A stretch of DNA of 23,437 nucleotides from Longimicrobiales bacterium (GCA_028280205.1 JANQME010000168.1:1-23437); one strand, 5' to 3'; shown: positions 1-8,483, counted from the stretch's first letter. Numbers and translations are program-made. The notes: generated from the letters alone by a model not told the origin.

Positions 1-854
1 GCCGGGAAGAGGTCGCCGGCCCAGAAGTAGCCGCCCACGAAGCCCACGGTGCCTGCCGGCCTGCGCGCGTTGGAGGCCGGAGTGAAAAAGAGCACCACCC
101 GCCCGTTTCCGTCGACGTCGGACGGCTGTCCGAACGCGGTCGTCAGCGTGGGGTGGACCGACTCGTCGAAGAACTCGCCGAAGGAGGTGAGCTGGTCTTC
201 GCCGAAACCCGTCGACCCGGCGAGGGTGTCGACGACGACGACAGCCCGTTCCGTGACCGCCACGACGCGCCCGCCCCGAACATCCGACCCCGTGTCGCAG
301 GAAACCGACGTGTCGTACTCGACGATCGCCCCGGGCACGGGTGGCGAACCCCCGCGCGGCAGCGGTCCTGCAAGGGGGCCGGCGGCACCCATCGACCCGT
401 CGCCCGTTCGCCGAGAGCCTATTCGAGACCGGAGCTCCTTGCTCTCCGCGAGGCGGAGCCGCAGGTCCACCGCGATCGCGGCCGAGGGCCGTTCCGGGCG
501 GAGCCGGGCGACGGACCCCGGCGAGGGTGAAGGACGCTCGAGGACCCGCTCGTCGCCGGGCCCGAAGTCCGTCCCGAGGATGTCGACGCGTCGAGCTCCG
601 GCGGTCGGTGAGGTGATCGCGACCACGATGAGGAACTCGCCTCCGTCCTCCGCTTCCACGCATACGCCCGACCCCACCAGCCCGTCGGGCTCGAGAACGT
701 CTCCCACCCTGGGCACGAAGGTCTTGGAGGACTCGCAGGTGACGACGGAAGGTCCGGAGGCGTCCGTGCACGAGACGCTCAGGCAGGCGCTGAGAGCCGC
801 CGCGAGCCCCACAGGGCGGTGGCCGACGGCGAGGCGTGCGGAGAAGCGAAGCAC
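1..854 (-). CDS. Secreted lipoprotein, possible M30-like metallopeptidase (3' end outside window)
   Basis: The minus-strand frame stays open from a GTG at 854 to the window edge (284 codons), so the C-terminus is missing. The N-terminus is a lipoprotein signal peptide: Arg residues, a hydrophobic VGLAAALSAC stretch and lipobox Cys24. The middle is low in recognisable motifs. Near residues 246-262 it reads DVDGNGRVVLFFTPASN and near 275-284 GYFWAGDLFP. That order (Asp/Asn-Gly loop, hydrophobic strand, aromatic Gly-Tyr-Phe segment) resembles secreted zinc metallopeptidases related to hyicolysin (M30), where the HExxH motif follows. Here the active site would lie outside the window, so activity is inference. 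An in-frame GTG at 902 is an alternative start but would give a long polar extension before the signal. The gene is divergent from the propeller lipoprotein gene. Confidence 0.72.
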   Translation of the reverse strand, partial: MLRFSARLAVGHRPVGLAAALSACLSVSCTDASGPSVVTCESSKTFVPRVGDVLEPDGLVGSGVCVEAEDGGEFLIVVAITSPTAGARRVDILGTDFGPGDERVLERPSPSPGSVARLRPERPSAAIAVDLRLRLAESKELRSRIGSRRTGDGSMGAAGPLAGPLPRGGSPPVPGAIVEYDTSVSCDTGSDVRGGRVVAVTERAVVVVDTLAGSTGFGEDQLTSFGEFFDESVHPTLTTAFGQPSDVDGNGRVVLFFTPASNARRPAGTVGFVGGYFWAGDLFP

Positions 855-1027
855 GAGAGGCCCATGGAGAGCGGAGACAGAGCGCGGAAAGCTCTGCCGC
901 ACAGCGACCTGTTGGGTGTCACTCCGGTAAACACCACGTCACAACCTCTCCACTCGGCGATTCTCGGCGCTAGACCCGTAGACGACGCAGCCGACCCGTT
1001 CGACTTTTCGCCGACTTTCGCGTAGCG

Positions 1028-1046
1028 CGGCGAACCCCGTTCGCCG
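1028..1046. promoter_or_regulatory. Perfect inverted repeat in the divergent spacer
   Basis: CGGCGAAC, three bases CCC, then GTTCGCCG: an 8-bp perfect inverted repeat ending 7 bases before the ribosome binding site of the propeller gene. It could be an operator or a 5'-UTR hairpin. The rest of the 855-1065 spacer holds no strong -35/-10 pair that I can see. Confidence 0.4.
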
Positions 1047-1053
1047 AAGAGGT

Positions 1054-1068
1054 GGAGGGAGACGGTTG
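1054..1068 (+). promoter_or_regulatory. Ribosome binding site deciding a TTG start
   Basis: GGAGGGA at 1054-1060 sits 5 bases before TTG at 1066. Later in-frame candidates (GTG 1072, GTG 1147) are spaced worse or have no such site, so TTG 1066 is preferred. Confidence 0.6.
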
Positions 1069-2388
1069 ACTGTGGCTCGTGGATCGTGCGCGACGACCGG
1101 ATCAGGACCCGCTGGCCGCACGTCCCGGACGGTGTTCCGGGTCTCCGTGCGTCGCGTGGTGGTCACGGGCCTCGCGGTCCTGGCTCTCGCAGCGACGGGC
1201 TGTGCCGCGGACCAGGACGGCTTCGAGGCAGCACCCGATCAGCGCCGCGCCGTTCGCACGGCGGACACGGCATTCCTGGTCGTAGACGCCCGGTACGCGC
1301 TCCCCGAGGGGGTCGAGCTCCACGAGGTCGAGGCGCTCGCGGTCTCGCCGGACGGCACGATGGCCGTCGCTGATCGACGATTCGGGATCCTCCTGCTCCG
1401 GGAGGGGCACGCGACGGCGGTCGTCACCCTCGAGGACTCGGCTCGGGTTACGGGGATCGCCGCGCTTCCGGACGGCGGCTTCGTCGCGCGGGATGGCGCG
1501 CTCGGTCGGATCGTATCCTTCGACCGCGACGGTGCGCGGGAACAGTGGTCCGCGCCCCGGACCCTCCACCTCTGGGGGAGCGAGGCGATCGCGACGGATC
1601 GCGAGGGGCGGATCTGGATCGGGTATGAAGCGCCCGGGCTGCGTGGGGGGTACACGTTCGTCCCGCGCGAGCCCGGTACGCCCTCGGATACGATCGAGCT
1701 GCGCTTCACCGATCCGGAGTGCCACGCGCCGGACCCGAGCTTCGGCTTGGGGTGGTTCGCGGATCTTCGTGAGCGCTACCTCCCCTCCCCCACCTGGGCC
1801 ATGACTCCGAACGGCGTCGTCGCGTTCAGTTGCTCATCCGAGTTCCGACTCGGTCTCCGCGATGCGTCCGGTTCCGAATCGGAGGTCGTGGTCGAGCCGG
1901 CGGACGATCCCGTCGAGGTCTCTCAGATGGAGCGGTCGCACACCGCACTCACGTGGACGGTCATGATGCAGTCGCGCGAGGAGCGCGATCCGCCGGCCGA
2001 AGCCACGGATACGGCTGGATGGCGATGGACGGGACCAGCGATCCCGACCGTGAAGCCACCGGTCGTGCGCATCCTGCCCGCCGGCGACGGATTCTGGGTC
2101 TGGGGAGGTCAGCCCAGCGACACGGTTCCGTCCAACCCGACGTGGGCCATGGGCGGGCTGCCGCATGTGCTCTGGATCGAGTCGGGACGGGGCACGTTCG
2201 ACCTCTTCTCGGCGGACGGCTCGCTGCGAGGGCACGTGCGACTCCCGGAGCTCGTTCGGTTCACCCCGTTTCCCGACACACCGGACCCGGTCGTGCGCGG
2301 AGATACGGTCTGGACGGTCGTGGAGAGGAGCTCAGCCGAGGGGCTGGAGCCGGTGCGACTCCTCGTCGATTCCGGGGGTGGACGCTAG
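1066..2388 (+). CDS. Beta-propeller lipoprotein, unknown function
   Basis: 440 aa from a TTG start with a strong Shine-Dalgarno sequence. The long n-region is followed by a hydrophobic stretch ending LAATGC, with the lipidated Cys at residue 46; GTG 1147 would give a more compact signal but lacks a ribosome binding site. The mature part has repeated blade-like units of the kind VSPDGTMAVADRR, LPDGGFVARDGALGR, TDREGRIWIGYE and DTVWTVVER. Each is a short beta hairpin with Asp-Gly turns, as in six-bladed NHL/SMP-30-like propellers. No catalytic residues are evident, so binding or a scaffold role at the outer membrane is the most that can be inferred. The stop TAG (2386-2388) overlaps the stop of the convergent lipoprotein gene. 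An assignment to a specific propeller family is not secure. Confidence 0.88.
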   Translation: MTVARGSCATTGSGPAGRTSRTVFRVSVRRVVVTGLAVLALAATGCAADQDGFEAAPDQRRAVRTADTAFLVVDARYALPEGVELHEVEALAVSPDGTMAVADRRFGILLLREGHATAVVTLEDSARVTGIAALPDGGFVARDGALGRIVSFDRDGAREQWSAPRTLHLWGSEAIATDREGRIWIGYEAPGLRGGYTFVPREPGTPSDTIELRFTDPECHAPDPSFGLGWFADLRERYLPSPTWAMTPNGVVAFSCSSEFRLGLRDASGSESEVVVEPADDPVEVSQMERSHTALTWTVMMQSREERDPPAEATDTAGWRWTGPAIPTVKPPVVRILPAGDGFWVWGGQPSDTVPSNPTWAMGGLPHVLWIESGRGTFDLFSADGSLRGHVRLPELVRFTPFPDTPDPVVRGDTVWTVVERSSAEGLEPVRLLVDSGGGR

Positions 2389-3773
2389 CTGGACGGAACG
2401 GTCAGCCGACACGACTCGATCCGCATGTTCCCGCCGCGGTCCACGAGGTAGTAGAGGATCCGCTCGATCCGATCGAGGGAGAACGGCAGCCGATCCAGAC
2501 GGAAGTCGGCGATCGGCGTCCCGATCGGGAAGCCGTGGATGTTCGGGAGCCACGTCTCGGTCCGCCCGTCGACCGCTCCCAGCGTCCCGTCCTCCAGCTC
2601 GAAGGCCACGAACGCTCCCGCGTAGTCCGCATCCGGGTCGGACACGCTGAGAACCGTGCGGAGAACCGCCCGACCCCCGGACTGGGTCACGCGAGCGGAG
2701 GCGACCTCCGCCTCGGGAGGCAGCCCAACCCTCATGTCGAGCTCGCTCTCCAAAAGGCTGGTGGTGTTCCCTTCCGTGTCCCACCCTCGGATCCCGAGAC
2801 ACCGCCGTCCCGTCGATCCCGGCTCCGGGAGCTCGACCGGGATCACGAACACGACCGCACCCCGATCGGCTCGGTACACGGGCGAACCAACCTCCTGCAG
2901 GCCACGATACGACCGCAGCACCCCCCGCTCCAGCGACTTCGCCCGACAGTCCGTCACGTCCCAGTCAAAACGGTCGAAGTCGGGGAATCCGGTGCGGTCC
3001 GAACCGGGGTCGGTGAACTCGAAGTAGACGAAGGTGGCGTTCTCCGCACGACCGGCTGACACGAACTCCAGCCGCGGGCGGGTATGCGGATCGTTGCACT
3101 GCAGCGCGAATCGGGCCAGGCCGACGCGAGGCGGCGCCACTTCGGCAACGATCCTGCGACCTCCCTGTCCGATCGCCACGCAGTTGTCCGCGATACCTCC
3201 GAGCGACACCTCGTGTTCGCCAGGGTCGAGACCGGAAAGGCGAACGGTATCCATGGGACCGACGAGGCCGTCCCGGACGAGGCGACCGGTCCAGTCTGTC
3301 ACGGCATACGTGTAGGCGCTGTCGAGGACGGGCTCGAGCCCGTCCGTCTTCGTGGTGATGACGAGAGATGGCTGGCAGTCGACCCGAAAGCGGATCGTGG
3401 TGAGGTTGCCCGGGTCGAAGATCACTCCCCGCTGCGTGAATCCGGTCCGCGTCGTACAGCCGGGACCCGCACCCTCGAGGGTGACGTCGTAGGTCGCGGG
3501 GGGGAGCTGCAGGACGAGCGTGTCCACGACGTCCACGGACCGCTTCAGGTCCACGTCGAACGTGCCCGTCGGCTCCACGACCGCCACCTGCCAGTCCGAT
3601 CCCAGCGGCACACCTTCGGTCGCCGTCACGTTCGTGACAACGGCGAGGAAGCCGGTCGGCGGCTGCTCCTCCCACAGGACGAGCGGTGGGCCCTCGCACC
3701 CCGAGAGCGTTCCAGCCAGGAGCGCAGCAAGGGCCGCCCGGATTCGGGCACTTCTCGATCGGTTCGATGCCAC
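2385..3773 (-). CDS. Lipoprotein with two Cys-paired beta modules (sixth gene of TonB locus)
   Basis: 462 aa from a GTG at 3773, preceded by GGGGAG at 8 bases. The signal peptide ends TLSGC with the lipobox Cys at residue 26. Two successive modules (about residues 40-137 and 140-238) share one plan: a TTxTD-like strand, a LxPGEHEVSLGGI or LPPATYDVTLEGA strand, then a Cys (GPGC, ADNC), Gly-rich turn, strand and a final Cys (RVDCQ, ALQCN). The Cys spacing suggests one disulfide per module. Two modules of the same type occur in the giant scaffold lipoprotein upstream in this operon. The C-terminal half (240-462) is beta-rich and unrecognised. It is last in the cluster, 93 bp after the beta-helix gene, with a hairpin in the gap. 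Its role is inferred only from context: surface display with the TonB receptor complex. Confidence 0.9.
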   Translation of the reverse strand: MASNRSRSARIRAALAALLAGTLSGCEGPPLVLWEEQPPTGFLAVVTNVTATEGVPLGSDWQVAVVEPTGTFDVDLKRSVDVVDTLVLQLPPATYDVTLEGAGPGCTTRTGFTQRGVIFDPGNLTTIRFRVDCQPSLVITTKTDGLEPVLDSAYTYAVTDWTGRLVRDGLVGPMDTVRLSGLDPGEHEVSLGGIADNCVAIGQGGRRIVAEVAPPRVGLARFALQCNDPHTRPRLEFVSAGRAENATFVYFEFTDPGSDRTGFPDFDRFDWDVTDCRAKSLERGVLRSYRGLQEVGSPVYRADRGAVVFVIPVELPEPGSTGRRCLGIRGWDTEGNTTSLLESELDMRVGLPPEAEVASARVTQSGGRAVLRTVLSVSDPDADYAGAFVAFELEDGTLGAVDGRTETWLPNIHGFPIGTPIADFRLDRLPFSLDRIERILYYLVDRGGNMRIESCRLTVPSS

Positions 3774-3798
3774 GAGCGCGACTCCCCGGGAGCGGAAG

Positions 3799-3828
3799 CG
3801 GGGCCCGGCGGTCTCCCACCGGGCCCCG
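3799..3828 (-). terminator. Strong intergenic hairpin (attenuator or mRNA-stability element)
   Basis: CGGGGCCCGG and CCGGGCCCCG form a perfect 10-bp stem around a 10-base loop, in the gap between the beta-helix gene and the last lipoprotein gene. No T-run follows on the minus strand, so complete factor-independent termination is doubtful; partial termination or protection of the upstream message is likelier. Confidence 0.5.
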
Positions 3829-3866
3829 GACTCCGTGTACTCTGTTGGTGCTACTGCACGCGCAGT

Positions 3867-6329
3867 CTACGGCGTGGAGCTGCTGAACCAGCCACGCGTC
3901 CAGCCGCTGGTCCACGAGAAGCCACCGCCGAGACCCTGCGGCGCGACCGCGCCCAGGTAGTTCGCAGGCGCGAAGCCGACCGGTGGCGTGGGAATCGTCT
4001 GACCGATGAGCGTGACGCCGCTACCGACCGGACGGAAGTCCGGAAGAACGACGTTGAAGGGATCCACCAGCTCGCCCCCGTAGGTGGCGCGCACCTGGAT
4101 CGTGCCCTCGTCCACGCCGGTGGTACCGTTCGTGGCACGCTTGGCGTTGATATCGTCCTGCAGCGCCGTGGCATTCCCACCGGAAGTCGTGCATCCGGAA
4201 GTGATCGCAGTCGATGCGAGGATCACGGTGTAGTCGAAGTTCATCGGGAAGGTCGGATCGCCGATGCGGTCGCAGCTGCTCGCGTCGTCCACGTCGAAGA
4301 CGTCCGCGGCACCGAGAACGAGCATGTTCTGGAGCGTTCCGCCGCCACCCTTCCGGTAGTTGAACGCCTTCTTGTCGTTCACGGCGTCCGTACCTCCGAT
4401 GAAGGTCACGTTCCATACCTGGGCGTTCGTGACCTCCCCACCCGCCTGCTGCTCGGCGACCGTGAGGTTCGACTCACCACCGTCGACCTCGAAGCCCTTG
4501 TCGCCGTTCTCGTCGTCGCCGCCCGTGAGCATCTGGATGGCGATGAACTGCAGCGTACCGTCGTACCCCAGGTTGTAGTCGACCTGATCGTCCTGGTTCG
4601 CCGTGGCGAGGATGTGGCTCGCACTCACGGACCCGCCGAAGAGCTCCACGCCGTCGTCGGTCCCGGCGTGCGCCTGCACGTACTCGAGGACGGTGCCGGT
4701 TCCGCACGCCCCGATCGTCAGGTTGTTGAGCTCGTTGTTGGCCGAAACGGCCAGTCCGCCGTAGCTGAACGTCGCGTAGCGGATCTCACCGCAGCTGTCG
4801 GCGTCGTTGTCACCCCCGTAGAAGAGGTTCGGCGTGCCCGCCAGCAGGCCCTCGGCCAGGAACTGGTTGGTCGCCGTGCCGGAGTTGCGCGACGGGATCG
4901 GAACGGCCGCCGGGACCGTGATCATGCCATCACCATCGACGAAGAGCTCGTTGATGGGCGCGTTCCCCGCGATGTAGACGCCTCGCCAGCACGCGGGCTC
5001 ACGACCGGAACCGGTCGGCTCGTCCGCGTAGCAGCTGAACTCCACCGGATCGTACTGCGATCCACGGGCGATCAGCCGGCCCGCACGCGTCACGATGATC
5101 GCGGCCGAGTCGGTCCCCAGGACCCTCGTCCCCGGCTCGATCGTCAGCGTCGCCGTGACCACGTCGTTGGCGTCGCACCCGGCGGGTGGCGTCGTGCCCG
5201 AGCACACGCCCTGCGTGCCGTCGTCGCCTACCCGCCATTCGGCGTCCAGGACCCACACGAAGTCGTTGCCGAGCGTCTGGTCGGCCACCAGGAACTCCAC
5301 GCCGTTCGCGCCCGAACAGCCCGGTCCGCCCGGGTTGTTCGCGACGAAGGTGCCGAACACGCATGCGGTGTCCGTGGGCGTGGCGAGACCCGGGATCGCC
5401 TCACCGACGATCGGCTGAAGGTCTCCTACGCCCTCGCGGGCGATCGGGAGCGCATCCGACACGTCCACCACCTGGCTGGAGCCATCGGCGCAGTCGTCCA
5501 GACCCGGAGCGCAGTCGTCCGCGGCGTCACCGAGATCGCTGCCGCCGCCACCCGTGTTGAAGGGGAAGACGTTGGCGGCGAAGCAGTCGACGTTCACCGT
5601 CGGGCTGCCGCCGAAGCAGCTTGCGTCGGGGTTTCCGACACCGATCCGAGCCGCCTGCAGGGCATCCGTGATTTCCGGAGCGCCGCTGTTGTTCGCGTCA
5701 CCGAAGATCGACGCCTCTCCGATCTGCACCATCAGCGGGCCCGACGACTCACCCGGTGCAAGGCGCTCGACCCACGCGTCGTAGTCGAGACGCTCCGCGA
5801 GCAGAGCCGACGGGAGCGAGGCCATCGACGTCTCCTCGAATCGAACGTCGAGCTCGGCGTAGTCGAGGGAGCGAACCACCTCGAACTGCGACGAGAGGCC
5901 GCGGTCGTAACCGCTGGCGCGCACCTCGAAGGCGAGGGTGACCACGTCCTCCACCATGCCGCGTGGACCGAACGACGCAAAGCGGATCTCTCCGGCCCCG
6001 GCACGGGAGTCGTTCAGGAACGCGACCGTGCCCTCCGTCGTGATCTGCCCGACGAAGTCGAGGGCGCTCGCGTTCCAGCGGACGTAGCCCTGGGCCGCCC
6101 CGAGGACCGTGCCCTCCGGAGCGTCGAGGTTTAGGGCCAGGGTGAGCGTCTCACCCGGCCGAGCCGTGAGCGAGGAAAGCTCGAAGGAGGCCACCGCGGC
6201 CTCGGGTGCGAGGTCGAGCGCCTCGGTGTCGAGCAGCGTGGGCTGCTCGTCCTGACACGCGGTCATCGCTACAACCGCGACCAGGGACGCGATCCCGAGC
6301 CGGGACCGCACTGCCTTGATCGTCTTCAT
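3867..6329 (-). CDS. Cohesin-like / split dockerin-like / beta-helix surface lipoprotein
   Basis: 820 aa from ATG 6329; AAGGAG lies 10 bases upstream, and an upstream in-frame extension to 6383 is rejected. The signal peptide ends VAMTAC, lipobox Cys25. Residues about 46-200 look cohesin-like: ARPGETLTLALNL, then YVRWNASALDFVG, the usual core strands. From residue 209, GDANNSGAPEITD is a 12-residue calcium loop of dockerin type (Asp1, Asn3, Ser5, Asp12) followed by ALQAARIGVG. About 75 residues later VVDVSDALPIAREGVG repeats the helix with a degenerate loop. Residues about 320-820 match the pattern of long right-handed beta-helix surface proteins often found beside TonB receptors: LTIEPGTRVLG, WRGVYIAGNAPIN, LNNLTIGACG, VLEYVQAHAGTDDGVELFGG, NGDKGFEVDGG. 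No catalytic site is recognised. A dockerin-like segment next to a multi-cohesin-like partner suggests docking, which is inference. Confidence 0.92.
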   Translation of the reverse strand: MKTIKAVRSRLGIASLVAVVAMTACQDEQPTLLDTEALDLAPEAAVASFELSSLTARPGETLTLALNLDAPEGTVLGAAQGYVRWNASALDFVGQITTEGTVAFLNDSRAGAGEIRFASFGPRGMVEDVVTLAFEVRASGYDRGLSSQFEVVRSLDYAELDVRFEETSMASLPSALLAERLDYDAWVERLAPGESSGPLMVQIGEASIFGDANNSGAPEITDALQAARIGVGNPDASCFGGSPTVNVDCFAANVFPFNTGGGGSDLGDAADDCAPGLDDCADGSSQVVDVSDALPIAREGVGDLQPIVGEAIPGLATPTDTACVFGTFVANNPGGPGCSGANGVEFLVADQTLGNDFVWVLDAEWRVGDDGTQGVCSGTTPPAGCDANDVVTATLTIEPGTRVLGTDSAAIIVTRAGRLIARGSQYDPVEFSCYADEPTGSGREPACWRGVYIAGNAPINELFVDGDGMITVPAAVPIPSRNSGTATNQFLAEGLLAGTPNLFYGGDNDADSCGEIRYATFSYGGLAVSANNELNNLTIGACGTGTVLEYVQAHAGTDDGVELFGGSVSASHILATANQDDQVDYNLGYDGTLQFIAIQMLTGGDDENGDKGFEVDGGESNLTVAEQQAGGEVTNAQVWNVTFIGGTDAVNDKKAFNYRKGGGGTLQNMLVLGAADVFDVDDASSCDRIGDPTFPMNFDYTVILASTAITSGCTTSGGNATALQDDINAKRATNGTTGVDEGTIQVRATYGGELVDPFNVVLPDFRPVGSGVTLIGQTIPTPPVGFAPANYLGAVAPQGLGGGFSWTSGWTRGWFSSSTP

Positions 6330-6358
6330 TGCTGAGAATCTCCTTGGACTCCCTCCGG

Positions 6359-6375
6359 GCGGTCCCCGAGACCGC
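6359..6375 (-). other. Small intergenic hairpin
   Basis: GCGGTC, loop CCCGA, GACCGC: a 6-bp perfect stem in the 84-bp gap between the PKD lipoprotein gene and the beta-helix lipoprotein gene. It has no T-run. It is weak on its own but is one of several stems found in gaps of this operon. Confidence 0.3.
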
Positions 6376-6413
6376 GCTGGCACACGGCCCCGGGGGTCCC
6401 GAAAGAAGGGGAA

Positions 6414-8282
6414 TTAGTTGATGGTCAGCGGCGCGAGGTCGACCGAGAACGGAGCACTGCCCGACCCGTCCGCCTGCGTCGAGAAGGACGGGAAGTCCAC
6501 CGTCGGCAGGAACGAGCCGGTCGCGGTGGCCGCGAGCGTGAGCGGAATCGCCACGATGCCCTGGACGCCGCCCGTGTCCGAGCCCACCGAGGTGAAGCCC
6601 GAACCGACCACCGGGTTCAGACCCGGGCCCGGGATCCACGTCTCGAGCTGGTCGTTGGCCGGAGAGCCTGCGGCGCAGGCGCCGACGCCCTGGAAGGCGG
6701 AGTTGAAGTTCGCGCCGGTGTTGTCGGCGGTGGCCGTCGCACCGTCGTAGCTGACCTCGGTGGTGTAGGCCACGACGTCACCTGCCACGCAGACGAGCAG
6801 GTAGACCTGCGAGCCCGCGGCCACCGGACCCGTCACTTCGGTGAAGGTCGTTCCACCGTTCGCGGACGTCGCCCAGACGCCGAACACGTTCGCCGGGATA
6901 CCGATCGTCGCCGAAGCGGTTGCGGTGTTGTCTCCCGCGTTGGAGTCCGTCGCGGCCGTCAGCGTCGCGTCGGCATCCACGGAGCCCTCCGTCGCGGCAC
7001 CCGCCGTGACGGTGATGTCGGCCGTGAACTGGCCGCCCGCCACCAGGTTGATGCCCGTGTACGACACCGTCGAGCCGGAGATGGCGCCGCCCGGAGCCGA
7101 AGCAATCGTACCGCCGGTGATCGTCACGTCGATCGCGACGCCGGCGATCCCGACGACCGTGGTCGTCTCGTCCGCGGTCACCGTGAAGACGACGGCGTCG
7201 CCTTCGGTGACGCTCGACACGTTGCTGCCCAGGCTGACGCTGGCGTTCTCCGTCGCCGGGTCACAGACCACGGTCGACGTGGCGGTGGCCTGGCCGCCAC
7301 GGTCATCCGTGACGCGCAGACCGATCGCGAAGGTGCCGTCGGTCGTGCACTGGAATGGAACCGTGACACCGGATGCGTCGTCGAAGGCCCCGTTGTTGTC
7401 GAGATCCCAGTCGTAGGCGGCGATGGTGCCGTCCGGGTCCGACGAGGCCGCGCCGCTGAGTGTGGCGGAGTTCGGAATCTCGGCGCTGTACGGCCCACCC
7501 GCGTCCGCCGTAGGCAGGACGTTGGGTGTGGAGTTCTCCAGGTCGGCTGCCACGATCGCGCGGAAGCGGAAGCGCGACACGGTCGCGTCCTGATCGAAGC
7601 CGACGGTGTTGTACTCGGACGTGGTACCGCCGACGAGAGGAGCGACGTACTCCTCGTAGCGGTAGCAGTCGTTGTCCGAGCAGTTCGGGTCGTCGTTGAA
7701 GAAGTTCGTCGGCGGCCCGTCCCAGCTCGCGGAGGGCGCGACGAGACCCTCGTTCGGGGCCTCGACGATCACCTCGGTGCCGTCCCCCTGCCCGCCGGTG
7801 ACGGACTCGTTGTTGACGTCGATCAGGACCGTCTCGAACGGGAAGAGAATGATCCCGGACGTGCCCGCGGGCGGCGCCGGGAAGGTCGGCTGGATGAGGT
7901 TCACGACGGCCAGGCGGTTCCGGATCGCGATGTCGAAGGTGGCTTCGCGCTGGCCACCGACGACGGGCGAAAAGGCCAGGGTCGCATCATCGGCGAGCAC
8001 CTCGATCACGTCACCCGCGAGGATCGAGAGGTCGGGTCCGCTCGCCTCGAGTCCGAAGTAGTCCGCGAGGATCTGAGCGGACTCGTCGAAGGTCGACGTG
8101 GGCTCGTAGACGTGGACCTCGCCCAGGTCGCCCCGGACGTCGAAGATCCACGAGGCCGAGACGATCGCGGGGTTCGCCGGCGGCTCCGGGGGAACCAGCG
8201 GCTGAACAGGGCTCTCCGCTTCCTGACACGCGGAGAGGGCGAGTGCCGCAAAGGCACCCGCAACCAGGAGGTTGCGCTTCAT
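6414..8282 (-). CDS. PKD lipoprotein with C-terminal cohesin-like domain
   Basis: 622 aa from ATG 8282, with AAGGAG 9 bases upstream; an extension to 8360 lacks support. The signal peptide ends ALALSAC (Cys19). Residues 35-250 are unrecognised beta-rich sequence. A PKD domain (about 253-345) shows PTADAGGPYSAE, SSDPDGTIAAYDWDLD and VTDDRGG. A CARDB/DUF11-like domain (about 350-465) shows VTEGDAVVFTV and DSNAGDNTATASATI. The C-terminal domain (about 468-622) is clearly homologous to the last domain of the giant scaffold: FQGVGAC, PVVGSGF and VQGIVAIP in this protein match FQGVGAC, PVVGSGF and VQGLVEVP there, and both have an earlier Cys in a LLVC or LQIC strand, suggesting a disulfide. Fourth gene of the TonB cluster; probably an outer-membrane surface protein. 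No enzyme motif is seen. Confidence 0.92.
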   Translation of the reverse strand: MKRNLLVAGAFAALALSACQEAESPVQPLVPPEPPANPAIVSASWIFDVRGDLGEVHVYEPTSTFDESAQILADYFGLEASGPDLSILAGDVIEVLADDATLAFSPVVGGQREATFDIAIRNRLAVVNLIQPTFPAPPAGTSGIILFPFETVLIDVNNESVTGGQGDGTEVIVEAPNEGLVAPSASWDGPPTNFFNDDPNCSDNDCYRYEEYVAPLVGGTTSEYNTVGFDQDATVSRFRFRAIVAADLENSTPNVLPTADAGGPYSAEIPNSATLSGAASSDPDGTIAAYDWDLDNNGAFDDASGVTVPFQCTTDGTFAIGLRVTDDRGGQATATSTVVCDPATENASVSLGSNVSSVTEGDAVVFTVTADETTTVVGIAGVAIDVTITGGTIASAPGGAISGSTVSYTGINLVAGGQFTADITVTAGAATEGSVDADATLTAATDSNAGDNTATASATIGIPANVFGVWATSANGGTTFTEVTGPVAAGSQVYLLVCVAGDVVAYTTEVSYDGATATADNTGANFNSAFQGVGACAAGSPANDQLETWIPGPGLNPVVGSGFTSVGSDTGGVQGIVAIPLTLAATATGSFLPTVDFPSFSTQADGSGSAPFSVDLAPLTIN

Positions 8283-8370
8283 GTGTGAAGCTCCTTGAGA
8301 GGGAAGAACAGGGGTCCTGCGCGCATGTGCGGGAGTGGACGCGCGGATGCTTCGCCGCACGTCCCGACCT

Positions 8371-8385
8371 CCTCCCGCGGGGAGG
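8371..8385 (-). other. Short GC hairpin in the 201-bp gap before the PKD lipoprotein
   Basis: CCTCCC, loop GCG, GGGAGG: a 6-bp perfect stem about 90 bases upstream of ATG 8282. The gap 8283-8483 holds no gene that I can support; this stem and the one at 8466-8480 are its only visible structures. There is no T-run on the minus strand. Confidence 0.3.
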
Positions 8386-8465
8386 TTCTGCTGCCAGCAC
8401 CGGGAAGGTTGAGACCGTCCCGGGCGGACTCAAATAAGGATTCGCAACAGTTCTGTCTCAGTCCC

Positions 8466-8480
8466 GAACGGGCGCCGTTC
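8466..8480 (-). terminator. Hairpin directly after the scaffold stop codon
   Basis: GAACGG, loop GCG, CCGTTC: a 6-bp perfect stem starting 3 bases after the TGA (8486-8484) of the scaffold gene. No T-run follows, so it more likely trims or protects the 3' end, or gives partial termination between genes three and four of the cluster. Confidence 0.4.
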
Positions 8481-8483
8481 TCG

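Noticed and set aside
49..930. Plus-strand open frame of 293 codons at the left edge
   Set aside because: The minus strand there shows a lipoprotein signal and coherent beta-rich protein, so the plus frame is the shadow.
3084..6134. Plus-strand open frame of about 1016 codons
   Set aside because: It is antisense to the beta-helix and terminal lipoprotein genes, rich in Arg, Val, Asp and His with no domain; it is a by-product of the GC-rich codon pattern.
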